From the NCBI GenBank assembly GCA_033961575.1, contig CM066730.1, positions 158,499,523-158,563,522 of the forward strand: a stretch of 64,000 bases of DNA. The letters are read 5' to 3'. Within the stretch, counting starts at the first letter, position 1, and every line of letters starts with the position of its first letter. The translations under genes were made by a program, and so were the position numbers. Positions 43,183-54,720 of this stretch are shown here, piece after piece. Below the pieces are notes generated by a model, which was not told where the DNA came from, searched no databases, and worked only from the letters and a program-made list of their open reading frames with translations. This DNA comes from Aselliscus stoliczkanus. Its lineage: Eukaryota > Chordata > Mammalia > Chiroptera > Hipposideridae.

Positions 43183-45139
43183 ACACGCCCAATACAACAC
43201 ACCTTTTCCTGTCACTCTTGGCTCTGCCTGGACATGGCTTGGACTGTACAGATTGAGTCAGCTTTAAAATGACATGTGCAGTCCTGAGATCCCAGAAATA
43301 TGTTGGCTGCCCTAAACCTCACTGGCAGGGGTGCTCCCTGGCGCTGAGTATGATGGTCTTGCCATATCTGTACCCCCTCTCCCCTACCCTCACTTTATGG
43401 CCGGGGTTTGGACATCATCACTCTCACTCCAGACTCTCTCACTGCCCTACAGAATAACCCGCATGGCTCCATCCACTGGAACCTGGAAAAGCTCTTATTC
43501 TCCAAGAGATGTGAAAATCTAGCTCACATCAGACTCATCAGCAGTAACTGACCGCCTGTCCTCTCCCCATTTGGGTGACAGGAAGAGCAGGCAAGATAGA
43601 GAAAAGGGCTCAGATCGACGCTGCCTGCACATCTGGGTGGCTGTGGATGTCCACAGCTACGGCCCAGCCCCTGCTGACTGCCATAACCAGTTACAGTCCT
43701 GTCCAGCCCATCCGATAGGATGGCTGAAGCTTCTTTCCCTCTAGCAAGCAGGCTCTGGAATTGTCAAGCGCCTGTGGCTGAGTCCATCAGCTGTTAAGCC
43801 CTGTTTCCTGGACCAGCCAGTCCACCTGTCAGGCCTTCTGGCTAGATCCCTGTGTCCATAGGAATGGCTCCTTGCACCTCTCCTGCTCTGTCTTACCCAA
43901 CACAGACTGGGGATGCTGGCTCTTTTCTGGATCCTGGTGGTCTCTCTGCTGGAGCTGGACTCCATTTTCAGGCCCTTCGTCTATCTCCCAGTACACACTT
44001 AGCAGAGTAGAAACGGCCACTTTCCCTACCATGAGCCCAAACACTGCCCAGAGCTCTGGAGACCACCCCTTACTCCTTCTCATCCTATCTATTTTGGACC
44101 ACAGTCCTTAAAAACCAAGGCTGACCTGAAGCTTGCCCTATGTCCCTAAACATGCATTTAGGAGGATCACAGCCTTCTCCACGCTCCTCAAAGACCCAGT
44201 CCTGACTCAGGTTTCCCTGAGCCCTGAGCATCTGTGCAGGACTCCCCTCAGTTGCTCCATCCTGCTCCACAACCCCCACCCAAACCACACCTGCTCCAAT
44301 GGCTAGGTCACACGTGCCAGTTAGGAAGGTGCGTCAAACCTCAGGAGGACTCTCCTCTATTTGTCCCCTGGCTCTTCCCTTCAGAAGCCCCGGTGTCTGT
44401 GAAGTAGGGAGGGGTCAAGCCAGGAAATGAGGACGTGCAGATAAGTGGGGAAGGCTTTGTGGCTGGGGGAGGGAATACATGAACTGTTATTGTGTTTGTT
44501 GAGCAACAAGCCTGGTGCGTGAAGATGCACCAGGCAGGAAACAAGGTCATGTAGAGGTAGAGAACAGCCAGGTTAGGGTTTCATGGGGATCTGGAGCTGC
44601 TTCATGTAGGGAGGGCAGCAGTGGAGGAGAGATGGAGCAGGGGCCCACCAAGCTCATCTTGCCTACCTAGGACAGGGCTCGCTATGACCAGGGTGCTGGC
44701 AAGCTTTCTCAAACAAGCTGTGGTGCTTGGGCACATGGTCCCAAGGAGCAGGGCTGGGACATGGTGACAGCTCAGCTCCTTCATGCCAAGTGGAGCCCTT
44801 GATTCCCCTCCTCTTTAGAACCCCCGTTGAATACTGAAACATAACCCTACTTGCAACTCCCTTGGCCTAAGCTTTGGCCTCTCAAAGGGACCAGAGAGGG
44901 AGACAGCCCTGCAGGCCATGCCGGAAGGGCTTTTGCTCCTGCATTGAAGACCACGCCACTGGCCTTGCAGGGCCCAGCTGCTGGCCCTGCCCTCCCGACT
45001 TCAGGAAGTATAGAGGCGCTTCTGGCCTCCTGCAGGCACCATACGGGTCCAGGATTCCTAGGAGATCTGTGAGGACAGCCTACCACCTCCCCTAAAGCCC
45101 TGGCTTTTGGTGCCCTTGCTTAATTTCCTTCCTGCTGGT

Positions 45140-45344
45140 TCATCCATGATTCATTCACTCAACACACGTAGCACGTACATTCTGACTGTGCTGGGACTAC
45201 AACAATGAGCAGGTCAAATCAGGTCCCCGCCCTCGTGTGACTTATTGACTGATTTGGAGCAGACAAGTATACCAATAAAAACATAAAGGATATGCACTCA
45301 GGTGAGAAAAGGAAAGGATGCCCTGGGAGCACCTAGCTGGCGCC
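45140..45344. mobile_element. L2-like ancient repeat, first part, split by an LTR
   Basis: CATGATTCATTCACTCAACA, GTGCTGGGACTACAACAATG and GTCCCCGCCCTCGTGTGAC begin the L2-associated ancient block. It is interrupted at 45345 and resumes at 45770. The L2 name is my best guess. Confidence 0.6.
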
Positions 45345-45769
45345 TGCATTCATTTCCTAGGGCTGCTGTTAACAGTTACCTGAACTTGGTGGTTTATTCT
45401 CCCCTACTTCTGGAGGCCAGAAGTCTAAAATCAAGGTGTTGGCTGGGCTGGGCTCCCTGGGAAGGCTCTAGGGGCGGATCCCTTCTTGTGTCTTTTTATC
45501 CTCCTGTAGATGCTGGCCTGCCCTAGCGTTCCTTGGTTCTCATCTCTACCTCTATGGTCACTGGGTGTGCTCCCTGTGTCTGTGCCCAAATTTCCCTCTC
45601 CTTATAAGGGACCACTCACTGGATTAGGCCTTATCCTACTCGAGAATGCCCTCATCGTAACTTGATTATATCTACAAAGACTCTAAGTCCTAATAAAGTC
45701 ACATCCATAGGAACTGGAGCTTTTTGGACTTGAATGTATCTTTTGGGGGAACACATTCAACTGATAGCA
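45345..45769 (-). mobile_element. MLT1-like LTR (ERVL-MaLR)
   Basis: Begins TGCATTCATTTCCTAGGGCT and contains TTCTGGAGGCCAGAAGTCTA, AATCAAGGTGTTGGCTGGGC, CTCTCCTTATAAGGGACCAC and AAGTCACATCCATAGGAACT, ending CAACTGATAGCA. The likely 5-bp duplication is GCGCC (45340-45344) and GGGCC (45770-45774). Confidence 0.75.
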
Positions 45770-46290
45770 GGGCCTTTAGTATGGACTTGGATCATTGGGT
45801 CAGACTTCTTGGAGGAAGTGAAATTGACTTTTGAAAGCAAATAGGAGCTAGCTAGGTAAAGAATGAGGAGGGACAAATGTGTGTGTGACATCCAGGGGCC
45901 AGAGAGGGTTTGGAGCATTTGAGGCTGTAATGGGCATGCAGACTGGCCGGGCATTCACCAGAAGTAGGAGTGACATAAGATGGAAGTAGACAGGGGCCAG
46001 ATAGTGCAGGGCCCTGGGTTACATGTTAAGGGGTTTGGAGCCTATCCTCAGGGTAATGGGAAGACACTGGAAATGGTTATTCAAGAGGCTGAACAGCCGT
46101 TCTATTTATACTATAGAAACATCACTCTTTCAGCTCCATGAAGAATTGATGGGAGAGGGGCAGCCTTGGGTGAGAAAGCCATTGTCCTGGTCCAAGGTAA
46201 ACAGAAGTTGACTTAGACTATGGTCCAGGCATAGAAGATGGAGAGAAATGGATGAAGTCAGCGTTAAGACAGTACAATGGAAGGGATATG
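45770..46290. mobile_element. L2-like ancient repeat, continuation after the LTR
   Basis: GGGTCAGACTTCTTGGAGGA, ATAGTGCAGGGCCCTGGGTT, GGGTAATGGGAAGACACTGG, CCAGGCATAGAAGATGGAG and AGAAATGGATGAAGTCAGC continue the element at 45140 in consensus order. Confidence 0.62.
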
Positions 46291-47084
46291 GGGGTGGGGG
46301 TGCAGGAGAGGGGCAAACGAGGATTTCAGACAGGCCTCTGGCCCATGAGATTTCCACAGGGGATAGATCATAGCTTCCAGAAGAGCTTATGCCAAGAAGG
46401 AAGGGTCCCCCACATGAGGAACATGCATAAATGTTTCATACTTTGATGTAAAATGCACACAGCATTTACATGCCGTGGATCAAAATGCCCACAGGGCGAG
46501 AGTCTGGTCTTTCTTCAAAGCAAACTATTCAGGTTTCCACCAACATGGGAAATCACAAGCTGTGACATTATTTGTAGGAAGCAAGCTTAAATGGTGAATG
46601 GTCCAGCGCAGGGCTCTCTCTACCTTTTAGGCTGGAGCTGGAGGTGGGGAACTCTGCATGGGCAGGTAGGGATTAGAGGGGATGGTGGCAAGCATTAAGA
46701 GAATGGGCTCTGGGCCTCCATCCCACCTGATTTTTCTTTGAGCTCAGGACATCTTCCCATCCCCCCTAGCTCTGCCCTCATTCCAATGCTCTGGATTGAT
46801 GATCTCCATGCCCCACTCCACCGTCACCCCAAGCTGGCCTGACCTGTCTGCCACTGGGCTGTAGCCTCCAGGTCTGCCTAGCTCCCAGGATGCTCCTACC
46901 AGGCCTCCCGATCTGGTCACGGGCATTCATTCCTATCTCACTAGTGACCCGAGAAGCTGCTGATCTAGTGTCTTTCCCAGCAGAAAGCAGCTGACCAAGA
47001 AACATGGAAATGAAGTTACATTTTAGATTCTGAGAATTGGTGGGGTTAAAGGATCCTGGGTAAAAATCCCAGGAGAATAAAGAG
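46291..47084. other. Single-copy DNA
   Basis: Nothing recognised. Confidence 0.4.
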
Positions 47085-47235
47085 TTGCTATTTATGAAGC
47101 CAGGCATTGTGCTAAGTGCTTTGTAGGCATTGTCTCCTTTGATCTTCATAACCTAAGTATTCTTTTCTCTGTTCTATAGATGAGGAGATGGAGGGTTGGA
47201 GAGTTAAGTGACCTGTCCATCTTTGTGGCACCATG
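47085..47235 (-). mobile_element. MIR SINE fragment
   Basis: AAGCCAGGCATTGTGCTAAG, TTCTATAGATGAGGAGATGG and AGAGTTAAGTGACCTGTCC: reverse-complement MIR. Confidence 0.78.
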
Positions 47236-47309
47236 TCCCCCCTGACCCCAACAGCTAGAGGTGAGATAGTCCCACCCAGCAGGCTCACTTGAGACTAAAC
47301 ATCAATCAA

Positions 47310-47332
47310 TGAAACAAACAAACAAACACAAA
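47310..47332. repeat. (AAAC)n simple repeat
   Basis: Five AAAC units. Confidence 0.85.
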
Positions 47333-47514
47333 CTGGATCTCAGCTATAGAAATTATGTTAATCATATTCCTCCTCGTATCATAGCTTTTTATCAGCAAAA
47401 GTCTGGGCAAGGCCTTCCATTGTTTTATGGGCTTTTCCCACTTCATCCTCACTCCTCACCCCTATTCCTTTTCCTCCCCTAGGTATTCACTTCAGTGTAT
47501 TTGATATACAGCCT

Positions 47515-47985
47515 AATGTAGTCATGGATCCTTGTTAAAATCGAATGTTATTTTGTGGTGTGTATGGGTTCTTAATTTACACTAATGGTATTGTGCTATA
47601 AATCTTGTTCTGTTCCTTACTTTTTTTTTACTCTGCACTATGTTGTCAAGATCTATGCCTGTTGCTCTTCACATAGCTAGCTCATTGCCTCAGATGCTTC
47701 AGCCATCTTATTTTCATCCATTCTACCAGCTTCAGCTAGCCAAAAAACAGCACCAGGATTTGGTCATTCTGGTACCTGTGCTTCATGCATCTGTTCAGGA
47801 ACATCTCAGGCTCTATACCCAGGAGAGGATTGCAGGATCACAAACTTTATGCAAACTTAATTTCATAAAATATTTTCATAACACCTTCCAGAATGCCTTT
47901 ACCAATTTGTGTGGTCACTCACAAGAGTTTCCATCTCTCCATTTCTTTTTTCTCCAACACTTGGTTTCATCCACTTTTCTAATGG
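47515..47985. mobile_element. Ancient L1 (L1M-type) 3' fragment
   Basis: TTGTTCTGTTCCTTACTTTT, TTTTCATCCATTCTACCAGC, TATACCCAGGAGAGGATTGC, AGAATGCCTTTACCAATTTG and ACTCACAAGAGTTTCCATC resemble the old L1M 3' region. Strand is not assigned. The 116-codon frame at 47640-47990 lies inside it and is not a gene. Confidence 0.6.
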
Positions 47986-48944
47986 TGTAACTCCCTTGAG
48001 GTGCTAGGCATCCAAAGGAGGGGATTACAAGACTCCAAGGTTGCACCAGTCCCCTGCCTCAGGATTACAGCTCCTCCTTGGCTGCTGGCATCAAAAACTG
48101 TCTATGCACTGACCCTGCCATTCCCTACACAGTGGCATCTGTGAATCCCCCTCTTTTTCTGTCTCTCCTGACGTACCTAGCCCTGTTTAATCAGTCACCC
48201 ATCAGCATTGGGCAGAACTCAGAAGAATTAGTTGAACTGTCTGGTGTTTTTGTGTCTGGGGATGTGCCACCATATCAACCTTCCTCTCAGCTCTTGGTAA
48301 GTTGGCTCCAAACATAGATGGGCTTCTTCCTCATTTCTAGTTCCAGTCCTACATGGCCAGACCTACCACTGCCTTAGTTTCCCTAGTCCTCTCAATCTCA
48401 GCTACTTACCCTCCATCTTCCATACACCTCAGCCAACCTAGGTGGAAATCCCAGCATTCCCCTCTTTTTAGGACCAATGATTATTTGCATAAGTAGCAGG
48501 GTAACTTGCTGAGAACTCATTTTTGGCTTTTCACTGCTGTAGCAAGACTTTTCCCTAAATTTCTTTGGGGCGGGGTGGTGGCTCATATGAAGAAACAGTG
48601 TTTCCTCACCCTCCACCCCACCCCTGGGAAGCATAGAATACTTCTTTGTGTTTCTAAGGTTGGCCTTCTTCCTGATTAGCCATCAAGATTTACCGTGGAA
48701 TTAAAAAGTGAGGTAAGTCTGTTTTTCAGAATTTGACAAAAGAAGTGATGCTGACAGACACTCTAGGGCTGATGGTAGATTCCTGAGAACCAACTCAGAT
48801 ATCTATGAGGGAATCCCGTATAAGAGGAGAGAATGCAAAGAGGCTGATCTTTAGATAAAGAATAGATGAAGCAGAAGAGCAGAACAAAGCAGAGAAGAAA
48901 GACCATGAGGAATCAGAGGACAGAAACAAATGGGGAATATCACT
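47986..48944. other. Single-copy DNA
   Basis: Nothing recognised. Confidence 0.4.
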
Positions 48945-49370
48945 ACTTGACACCTGTGCCATTAACTATTGTCATAAGAACACTGCATAACACCACAAAA
49001 GTTCAGTGTCCTATTATAAGTATTTATTTAGCCTATGTATCTTTTGATCTGCTGGGATTGGCTGCTCTAGGCTCGGCTTAGCTAGTAAGTTCTACTGGTC
49101 TCAGAGAGGCTCACTCTTGCCTCTGTGGCTAGCTAGGGATTGGCTGATCTTGGATGGGCTCAGTGGTAGCTCAGGTCCACATGTCTCTCCATTTCCTCCT
49201 GGGACTAATGGGCTAGCCCAGGTATGTTGTCTTCATGACAATGACAAAGTGAAAGACAGCAAATCCAGTCATGCACGTGCTTTCCAAACCTTTGGTCACA
49301 TGATACTCATCATGATTTCATTGACCAAAGCAAGTCACAATGCCAAGGGCACGGAAATAAGGCAGACGTG
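48945..49370. mobile_element. Ancient LTR-like interspersed repeat
   Basis: GCCATTAACTATTGTCATAA, GGCTGATCTTGGATGGGCTC, CACATGTCTCTCCATTTCC, TGGGCTAGCCCAGGTATGTT and GACCAAAGCAAGTCACAATG. Same family as 11880-12260, better preserved. Confidence 0.6.
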
Positions 49371-50187
49371 AAGATCTGGGGCCATGAATGCGTTCTACCA
49401 TCAAAACTTTCAGTTTCTGTGAGGCCTAGGTATACTTCCTTTACTTTAGTTTATCTGAGTGGGTTTTCTTTTCCTTACAGCCAAACAATTCCCAGTCAAG
49501 GTGAGACTTCAGGATATAGCTTAGGTGACCAGCTTGACTTCTCCTTAGCATCTTTCTTATGGCAGAGGGCACGAGGCCAGAGGCATACTGGCCTCTTGAT
49601 AAAGACAAAGTGATAAATTTGATCAGCCTGGGAGAAATGGCTAAGAAGGGAGGGTTGTTCTTGGAAACTTGCCCAAATCACCACATCCTTGTGAGCCTGA
49701 TACAAGAGGGTACCTGGAGCTTCTACTCCTGGCTAGGTTGCTTTCAATGAGATTGTCTGCAGAGGTGGGGTGTGGTGGACACAGCAGCAGGGCTCCCAGG
49801 TGAGGAAGTTCTCAACATCAACTGGAGTATCAGACAGGGAGGTCTGCATGGGCCAGTGTGAAGGATGCCACAAGGACACTTGCCTCAGGGAAGGAGGAGG
49901 GACTGGCCTGAGGTAGACCCAGGGGTCAGAATTCAGCTTATCAAGATGGAAGTCAGCCTCAAGCTCAAGTCCAACAGAGGGCTGGAGTGAAAGCCAGGCA
50001 CCAGGTTCTTGATGGAAGGGCGGTCACTGCAAAGGAAAGAGCAGCAAGAAATGCTCTAGGCCCAGGCTCCCACAAGCATCTGAAGCTTTGCCTGCCCAGG
50101 CATAAGAAATGGGGCAGCATATCGTTCTCAGACACTAGAAAGCTCCTGATTTCCTTCCAGACCTGGTTCCCACTGGCCATGGAGTGG

Positions 50188-50189
<2 letters not shown>
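49371..50189. other. Single-copy DNA
   Basis: Nothing recognised. Confidence 0.4.

Positions 50190-50229
<40 letters not shown>
50190..50229. repeat. (GT)n microsatellite
   Basis: About 20 uninterrupted GT units. Confidence 0.95.
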
Positions 50230-50231
<2 letters not shown>

Positions 50232-50669
50232 ATTGTACTTGAATAGGCCTGGGACAGGTAGGTACTACAGAAATAAGCATCCAGAAGCCTGACTATCCAG
50301 GTATGCACTTTCTCCCCCTTCCTTCCTTCCTCCTACCTTCTACGAGGATGGGCGCAGTCTCGATTGCCCCTGCTGCCTGCTAATGCCGCTGCAGAGTTAT
50401 TGGTGGTCCCAGGGGCCCCATCCTTCACTTACAACAACTGCTCAGGAGCCAGATCCTTGGGACTTTTATGGGTGATGAGGATGTATGAACCAGAATAAGT
50501 TTGACTCCCTGACCCCTCATTGAACTGGCAACAGGAGAAGTGAAATCAATTCTGGTAACCTGAGCAGCAGGAGAAAGCCGGCAGGAGTAACGGGAAACTG
50601 TCAAGGTCATTTTCTCACCTGCACAACGGGGAAGAGGAGGGAAAAAAGAGCCAATAACACACAATGATT
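50230..50669. other. Single-copy DNA
   Basis: Nothing recognised. Confidence 0.4.
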
Positions 50670-50870
50670 GTATATTGATGACTGCTACACGACAGGCCCT
50701 GGGCTGAATAACGGGATGCAAAAGCACATGAAATATGGTCTCTGGTCTAGCCAATATTGTAGGAGTAAGCGTGTAACCAAATGAATAAAACAGGCAGTGA
50801 TGGGAGAAAAGACAGAGTGCTGTTTGAGCCTAGAGAAGGTGAGACCAGCCAGCTTGGTCAGGGAGAATGT
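50670..50870. mobile_element. L2-like ancient repeat, first part
   Basis: GACAGGCCCTGGGCTGAATA, GGATGCAAAAGCACATGAAA and GGAGAAAAGACAGAGTGCTG match the L2-associated block up to the insertion at about 50871. Confidence 0.55.
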
Positions 50871-51245
50871 ATCTGCCAGTATAAACTAGCTTATGCAGCA
50901 GTAACAAACAACCCCCATATCGTAGTGGTTTAAAACAAAGGTTTTCTTCCCCATTGGGGGTTGGCAGGGATCTCTGCTCCACATTATTCTCCTTCCTCTG
51001 GGATCCAGGTGAACTGAGCAGCTGCCATCTGGAATGTTGGGGACAGGCGGGTGCTGGAGAGTGTCACACGGCTCATGCCCAGAATGGACATGTGTCACTT
51101 TTGCTCATGACTCATTGGCCAGAACTAAGTGCATGGCCTCCAACACAAGAGACCCAGAAATGCTGTCCTATCATGTGCCCAGCATGTGAGGCAAATGAAA
51201 TATGTGATGAACAGCACTCATGATCACCACAGGATGTTGGAAATA
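50871..51245. mobile_element. MaLR-like element inserted in the L2-like repeat
   Basis: AGCAGTAACAAACAACCCCC, TCGTAGTGGTTTAAAACAAA, TGAACTGAGCAGCTGCCATC, CTCATTGGCCAGAACTAAGT and TGTCCTATCATGTGCCCAGC are hallmarks of a dispersed LTR-type repeat. Ends are approximate. Confidence 0.6.
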
Positions 51246-51560
51246 AAATACTTCACAGAGGAGGAGAATCTCGAGATGCTGGAGGGGCTTGAAGAGGAAG
51301 TCGGCAACGAGGCAGGGAGTAGGGGGGACATTCCAGGCCCATCGGCTTCACAGAGGCCTGAGAGTGAGAGGCATGTTCCGGAACCCTGAGGACACAGCGA
51401 AGTTGCAGGCCAGGGCAGTGGGTGACAGAGGGAGGGTCACGGAGGGGTGGCCTCAGTATGAAGCTGCTGGAAGCCTCAAAGCTGCTGGGAGCCTTGCTTG
51501 GGTATTAGGAGTTTATCCTGCAGCAACATGCAGGCAGCAGACATCTTTCAGCAGCACAGT
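51246..51560. mobile_element. L2-like ancient repeat, continuation
   Basis: CTTCACAGAGGAGGAGAATC then GGGGACATTCCAGGCCCATC fit the segment that should follow 50870 in the same ancient element; the remainder is weakly matched. Confidence 0.45.
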
Positions 51561-51690
51561 GCTGGGGATGCTGAAAAGCGAAATATCCAGGAGGGTTTGG
51601 GGAGAGCTATGTTGGGCACTCGGCTTCCCAGGCAGAGGTCTGCAGGCAGCTGGCCTCAGCCTTCATTGTCTTTGTTTCCCTGGATAATGC

Positions 51691-51797
51691 CTTTTTTTTT
51701 TTTTTTTGAGGGCAGTGTCACTGGCCCTCATATGTGGGACCGAACCGGGGCCACTGGCTTCCGAAGCCAGCGCTTAACCACCGCGCCACTCGGCCGG
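51691..51797 (-). mobile_element. Short tRNA-derived SINE (type A), intact
   Basis: T-tail, GGCAGTGTCACTGGCCCTCA, box B complement CGAACCGGGG, perfectly self-complementary CTGGCTTCCGAAGCCAG and ACCGCGCCACTCGGCCGGCC start. Duplication CCCTGGATAATGC (51678-51690 and 51798-51810); its first Cs may overlap the element's own end. Confidence 0.93.
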
Positions 51798-51810
51798 CCC
51801 TGGATAATGC

Positions 51811-53147
51811 TTTTTTATAACTGTAATATCCAGCACTTGCTTTTATTTGAAAGGTTTTTTTAAACTTGCTGTTATGACTGGGGTGCAGTTAAACCATCTG
51901 AGCTGGGATTCTTGGGGTGAATGAAATCATGATATTTGTGGGACTTTGGAGACAACGTATATAAATGATATCATTGATGCCGAGAGCTTGGGATGTATCA
52001 GAGGTCATTCCCAGGGCCCCAGTTAGGGCTGTACATCACAAATCACCCCAAGACAAAGAGCACAATATGGTTTTGTGATGAGACTTCTGAGGACAAATGT
52101 CTCTGAAGAGGATGTATAGCTACATTTTCAAGTTGCCATCTCCCATCTCTCTAGATAATTCCCCTGTAACATAAAGGCCAGAGGCTGGACGGGAGGGAAC
52201 TGTGAAAGAAGTTGCAAGGTGTGTGCGGGGAGCTTAGCCTTAAATACCTTTGTCAAAGTCGAGACCTTGGAACCATGATTGAGGCATTGCACTGCGCAAA
52301 GACGTGTTCACAGATGGCTCCCCTTGTTGGGGGGAACCCTCCTCATGCTTCCCTGTCTCCTGCCTGCATAGATAGGAGAGGACTGCATTCCTCATTTCCA
52401 AGAGGGCTGAGTGCTGGAGAAAGCACTCTTGGGTTTTCTCTTCCTTACATCACCATGCTTCCTCTGGGAACTGCATCTTTTCTATTGGTGAGCTTGACAC
52501 CCACTGGCCACATTTACTAGGGAGCAGGGTCACTGCATTGCATAATAACGTTGATCTCTCACAGGCATGTCTTGCCTCAAATATAAATCAGAAGAGCCAG
52601 GGCCCCTCTCCTTTTCCTGCATGCCATCAGCTCGCCACAGCAGGTCTCCCCCTCAGGAATGCCATTCCATTCTGGAACCAGATGGAGAAGTCAGATTGGT
52701 TCTCTGAGGTGGACCTGGCTATCTTCAATTCACAGGATAGGGAATAGGACATTCCATTTTGGCTTCAGGTCCAAGTCATCTTTTCCAAGGGAGCTGCTAT
52801 TAGAGAGCCCCCAATAAAGCTGACCATTGGTTCCCCATCTGGCAACCTGTGTCCCTTTTCTAGAATTTATGAGGAAGGGAGAGTGATCAGCAATTTTAGC
52901 CACCAGCATGCAGCATTAACAAGTTTCCTGAGGCCTGCAAGCAACAAGGTTCTGTCTTCTGTACATTAGCCTTGGTGACCCCTGATCATGATTGTGGTGA
53001 GAGAGTCCCAGAACTGGAACCCAGAAACATTAGATTTGGGTTTAGAATGGATCCTCTGGCAGAGTAAGAAGGATGGATTGGAGGAGGAGGCTTAGGCACG
53101 GAAGCCCAGTAGAAGCCTATGGCAACAATCCAAGTCAGAGGTGATGC
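51811..53147. other. Single-copy DNA
   Basis: No repeat family or gene recognised. Confidence 0.4.
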
Positions 53148-53520
53148 CTGGAAAAAGTGTATCTGTCAGAGTTCAATGAGAAAAACAGAACCACTAGGAG
53201 ATACGCATGAAAACATGTATTCCAAGAAAATGGCCTACGTGATCATTGGGGCTAGCGAGGCAAGAGAAGGCCACCGCAAAGGGCCAGCTGGAGCTCTCAG
53301 GCATGACATAAGCTGCTGCCCACAGGTGGGCTTTCTTCTTTCTCAGAGAAGCCTTGACTGCTCTTAAGGTCTTTCAACTGATTAAGTCACCCCCAACCAG
53401 GTTATCTGTAAGAAAGGGGTAACCTTTCTTACATCTAGTCAGCTGATTCTGGATTATGAACCACATCTATAAAATACCCTGGGACCACCAATAATTCTCA
53501 CAGCAGTACCTAGATTAGTG
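53148..53520 (-). mobile_element. MLT2-like LTR relic (ERVL)
   Basis: GTATCTGTCAGAGTTCAATG, AAAAACAGAACCACTAGGAG and GGTCTTTCAACTGATTAAGT resemble the reverse-oriented ERVL-type LTR that begins with a TCAGGGTTC motif. The right boundary is unclear. Confidence 0.5.
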
Positions 53521-53835
53521 TTTGATTGAATAACTGGGGACTGTTATTCCCCCAAAGGTCTCTGTTTTCCTTACAGCAGAGACTCCACTATTTTTTCAGG
53601 AGCCTCACTGGAGAGGCACACATAGGCCTCTGGCTTTGCCTCGTTCATGGCCATGATAGCATAACAAGCCCCACAATTGGCTTTTTATCAACTGTCACCT
53701 GAGATAAGGAGGAGCCTGGCTGAGGGAGCCTGAATGGCTTGTTATGAACCTACCCAGAATCCCAAAGGAGAACTCTTTATACAGCCTCCAGGCAGAAGCC
53801 CCCCACACCAGAGCTCCCACGGTGCCCCCAGTGTA

Positions 53836-53928
53836 ACATGGGGATCCTGATACTTACTTCAGAGGGTGTTTTGAGGATTAAATGAACTGGCAATGACTTG
53901 TAAACTGTAATGCCTCATACAGGTGTAT
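53836..53928 (+). mobile_element. MIR SINE fragment
   Basis: ACATGGGGATCCTGATACTT, AGGGTGTTTTGAGGATTAAA and TGAACTGGCAATGACTTG: MIR 3' half. Confidence 0.7.
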
Positions 53929-54204
53929 CAGAGTTCTTTCTCGGACAGACTAGAAAATAGTTTAACAGCACCAGCTTCTAGTTCTCACTGATGAGATAGG
54001 CGTTCCTTACCTCTTACCAATCATCTACAGTTGTGTTCATATGCTAGATTCCAACAACATACACACAAACTTCAACTTGAAAAAGCACCAACCAGCATTC
54101 CAGAAAGTTATGTGATGATCTTTCAAGAAGTGTGGCAGAAATGACATTTACGTGACTCGTTTTGTATATAATCTTGGAAAACGCCCACTTATCGTCTCAC
54201 ATGT

Positions 54205-54480
54205 AACTGAAATGTCACCTCCTTGGCAAGGGCTGCCCTCATCACCGCAAGCCTGGTTATGTGCTTCATCTGAGGATGACCACTGAAGCTGGCAGTCCAC
54301 ACACAGACTCAGCTGCCTGCTGCCTGCCTCGGCCACTCCCCACCTGCTGCTCACCTCCAGGCTTCCTCTCCAAATACCCCTCTGATATACAGGTATATTC
54401 CTGCCCACCAGTGTATGTGGAGCACCTCTCCCTTTAGTGAAGGGGACCCAGGAACCTGTCACCATCACAGTTGATGTCCA
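54205..54480 (+). mobile_element. Possible L2 fragment
   Basis: ACTGAAATGTCACCTCCTTG followed by GCAAGGGCTGCCCTCATCAC resembles the L2 segment upstream of its 3' end. Weak beyond this. Confidence 0.4.
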
Positions 54481-54544
54481 CTGTCCCTGAGAAACTGAGC
54501 CCCTAGGGACCTAGGGCAACACTGAAGTGTACCTACTTCTCTCC

Positions 54545-54634
54545 TATGAGTACCATGTTTCAGGCCCTCTGTTGATTGATTTACATGGACTATTTCAGTT
54601 ACAGTTTAATACAATACTAATAGCAGCGGATGTT
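54545..54634 (-). mobile_element. MIR SINE, 3' part, split by a MITE
   Basis: TTACAGTTTAATACAATACT and AATAGCAGCGGATGTTTAT look like reverse-complement MIR up to the MITE at 54635. Confidence 0.55.
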
Positions 54635-54720
54635 TATATTGAGTTGTCAGAAAAGTTATGATGCATTTTTGCAACAAAAAAATAGAAAAAACGTTGTGAC
54701 TTTTCCGACAACCCGATATA
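54635..54720. mobile_element. Palindromic mariner-type MITE
   Basis: An 86-bp segment with long inverted ends. The left arm begins TATATTGAGTTGTCAGAAAA, and the reverse complement of the right end begins TATATCGGGTTGTCGGAAAA. Over 29 aligned positions 22 match and all seven differences are transitions. The GGGTTGTC-GAAAAGT ends and flanking TA are typical of Tc1/mariner termini. There is no room for a transposase, so it is non-autonomous. It interrupts a MIR. Confidence 0.85.

Larger units (their letters stand above)
39923..45139. other. Largest repeat-poor stretch, single-copy DNA
   Basis: About 5.2 kb in which I recognise no interspersed repeat apart from a possible MIR/L2 scrap near 42980-43030, a three-copy 17-bp minisatellite (41462) and an (AAAT)n run (43164). 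Frames of 120-154 codons (for example minus strand 40036-40500) show no domain, signal peptide or low-complexity hallmark. No CpG island is visible. Confidence 0.4.
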
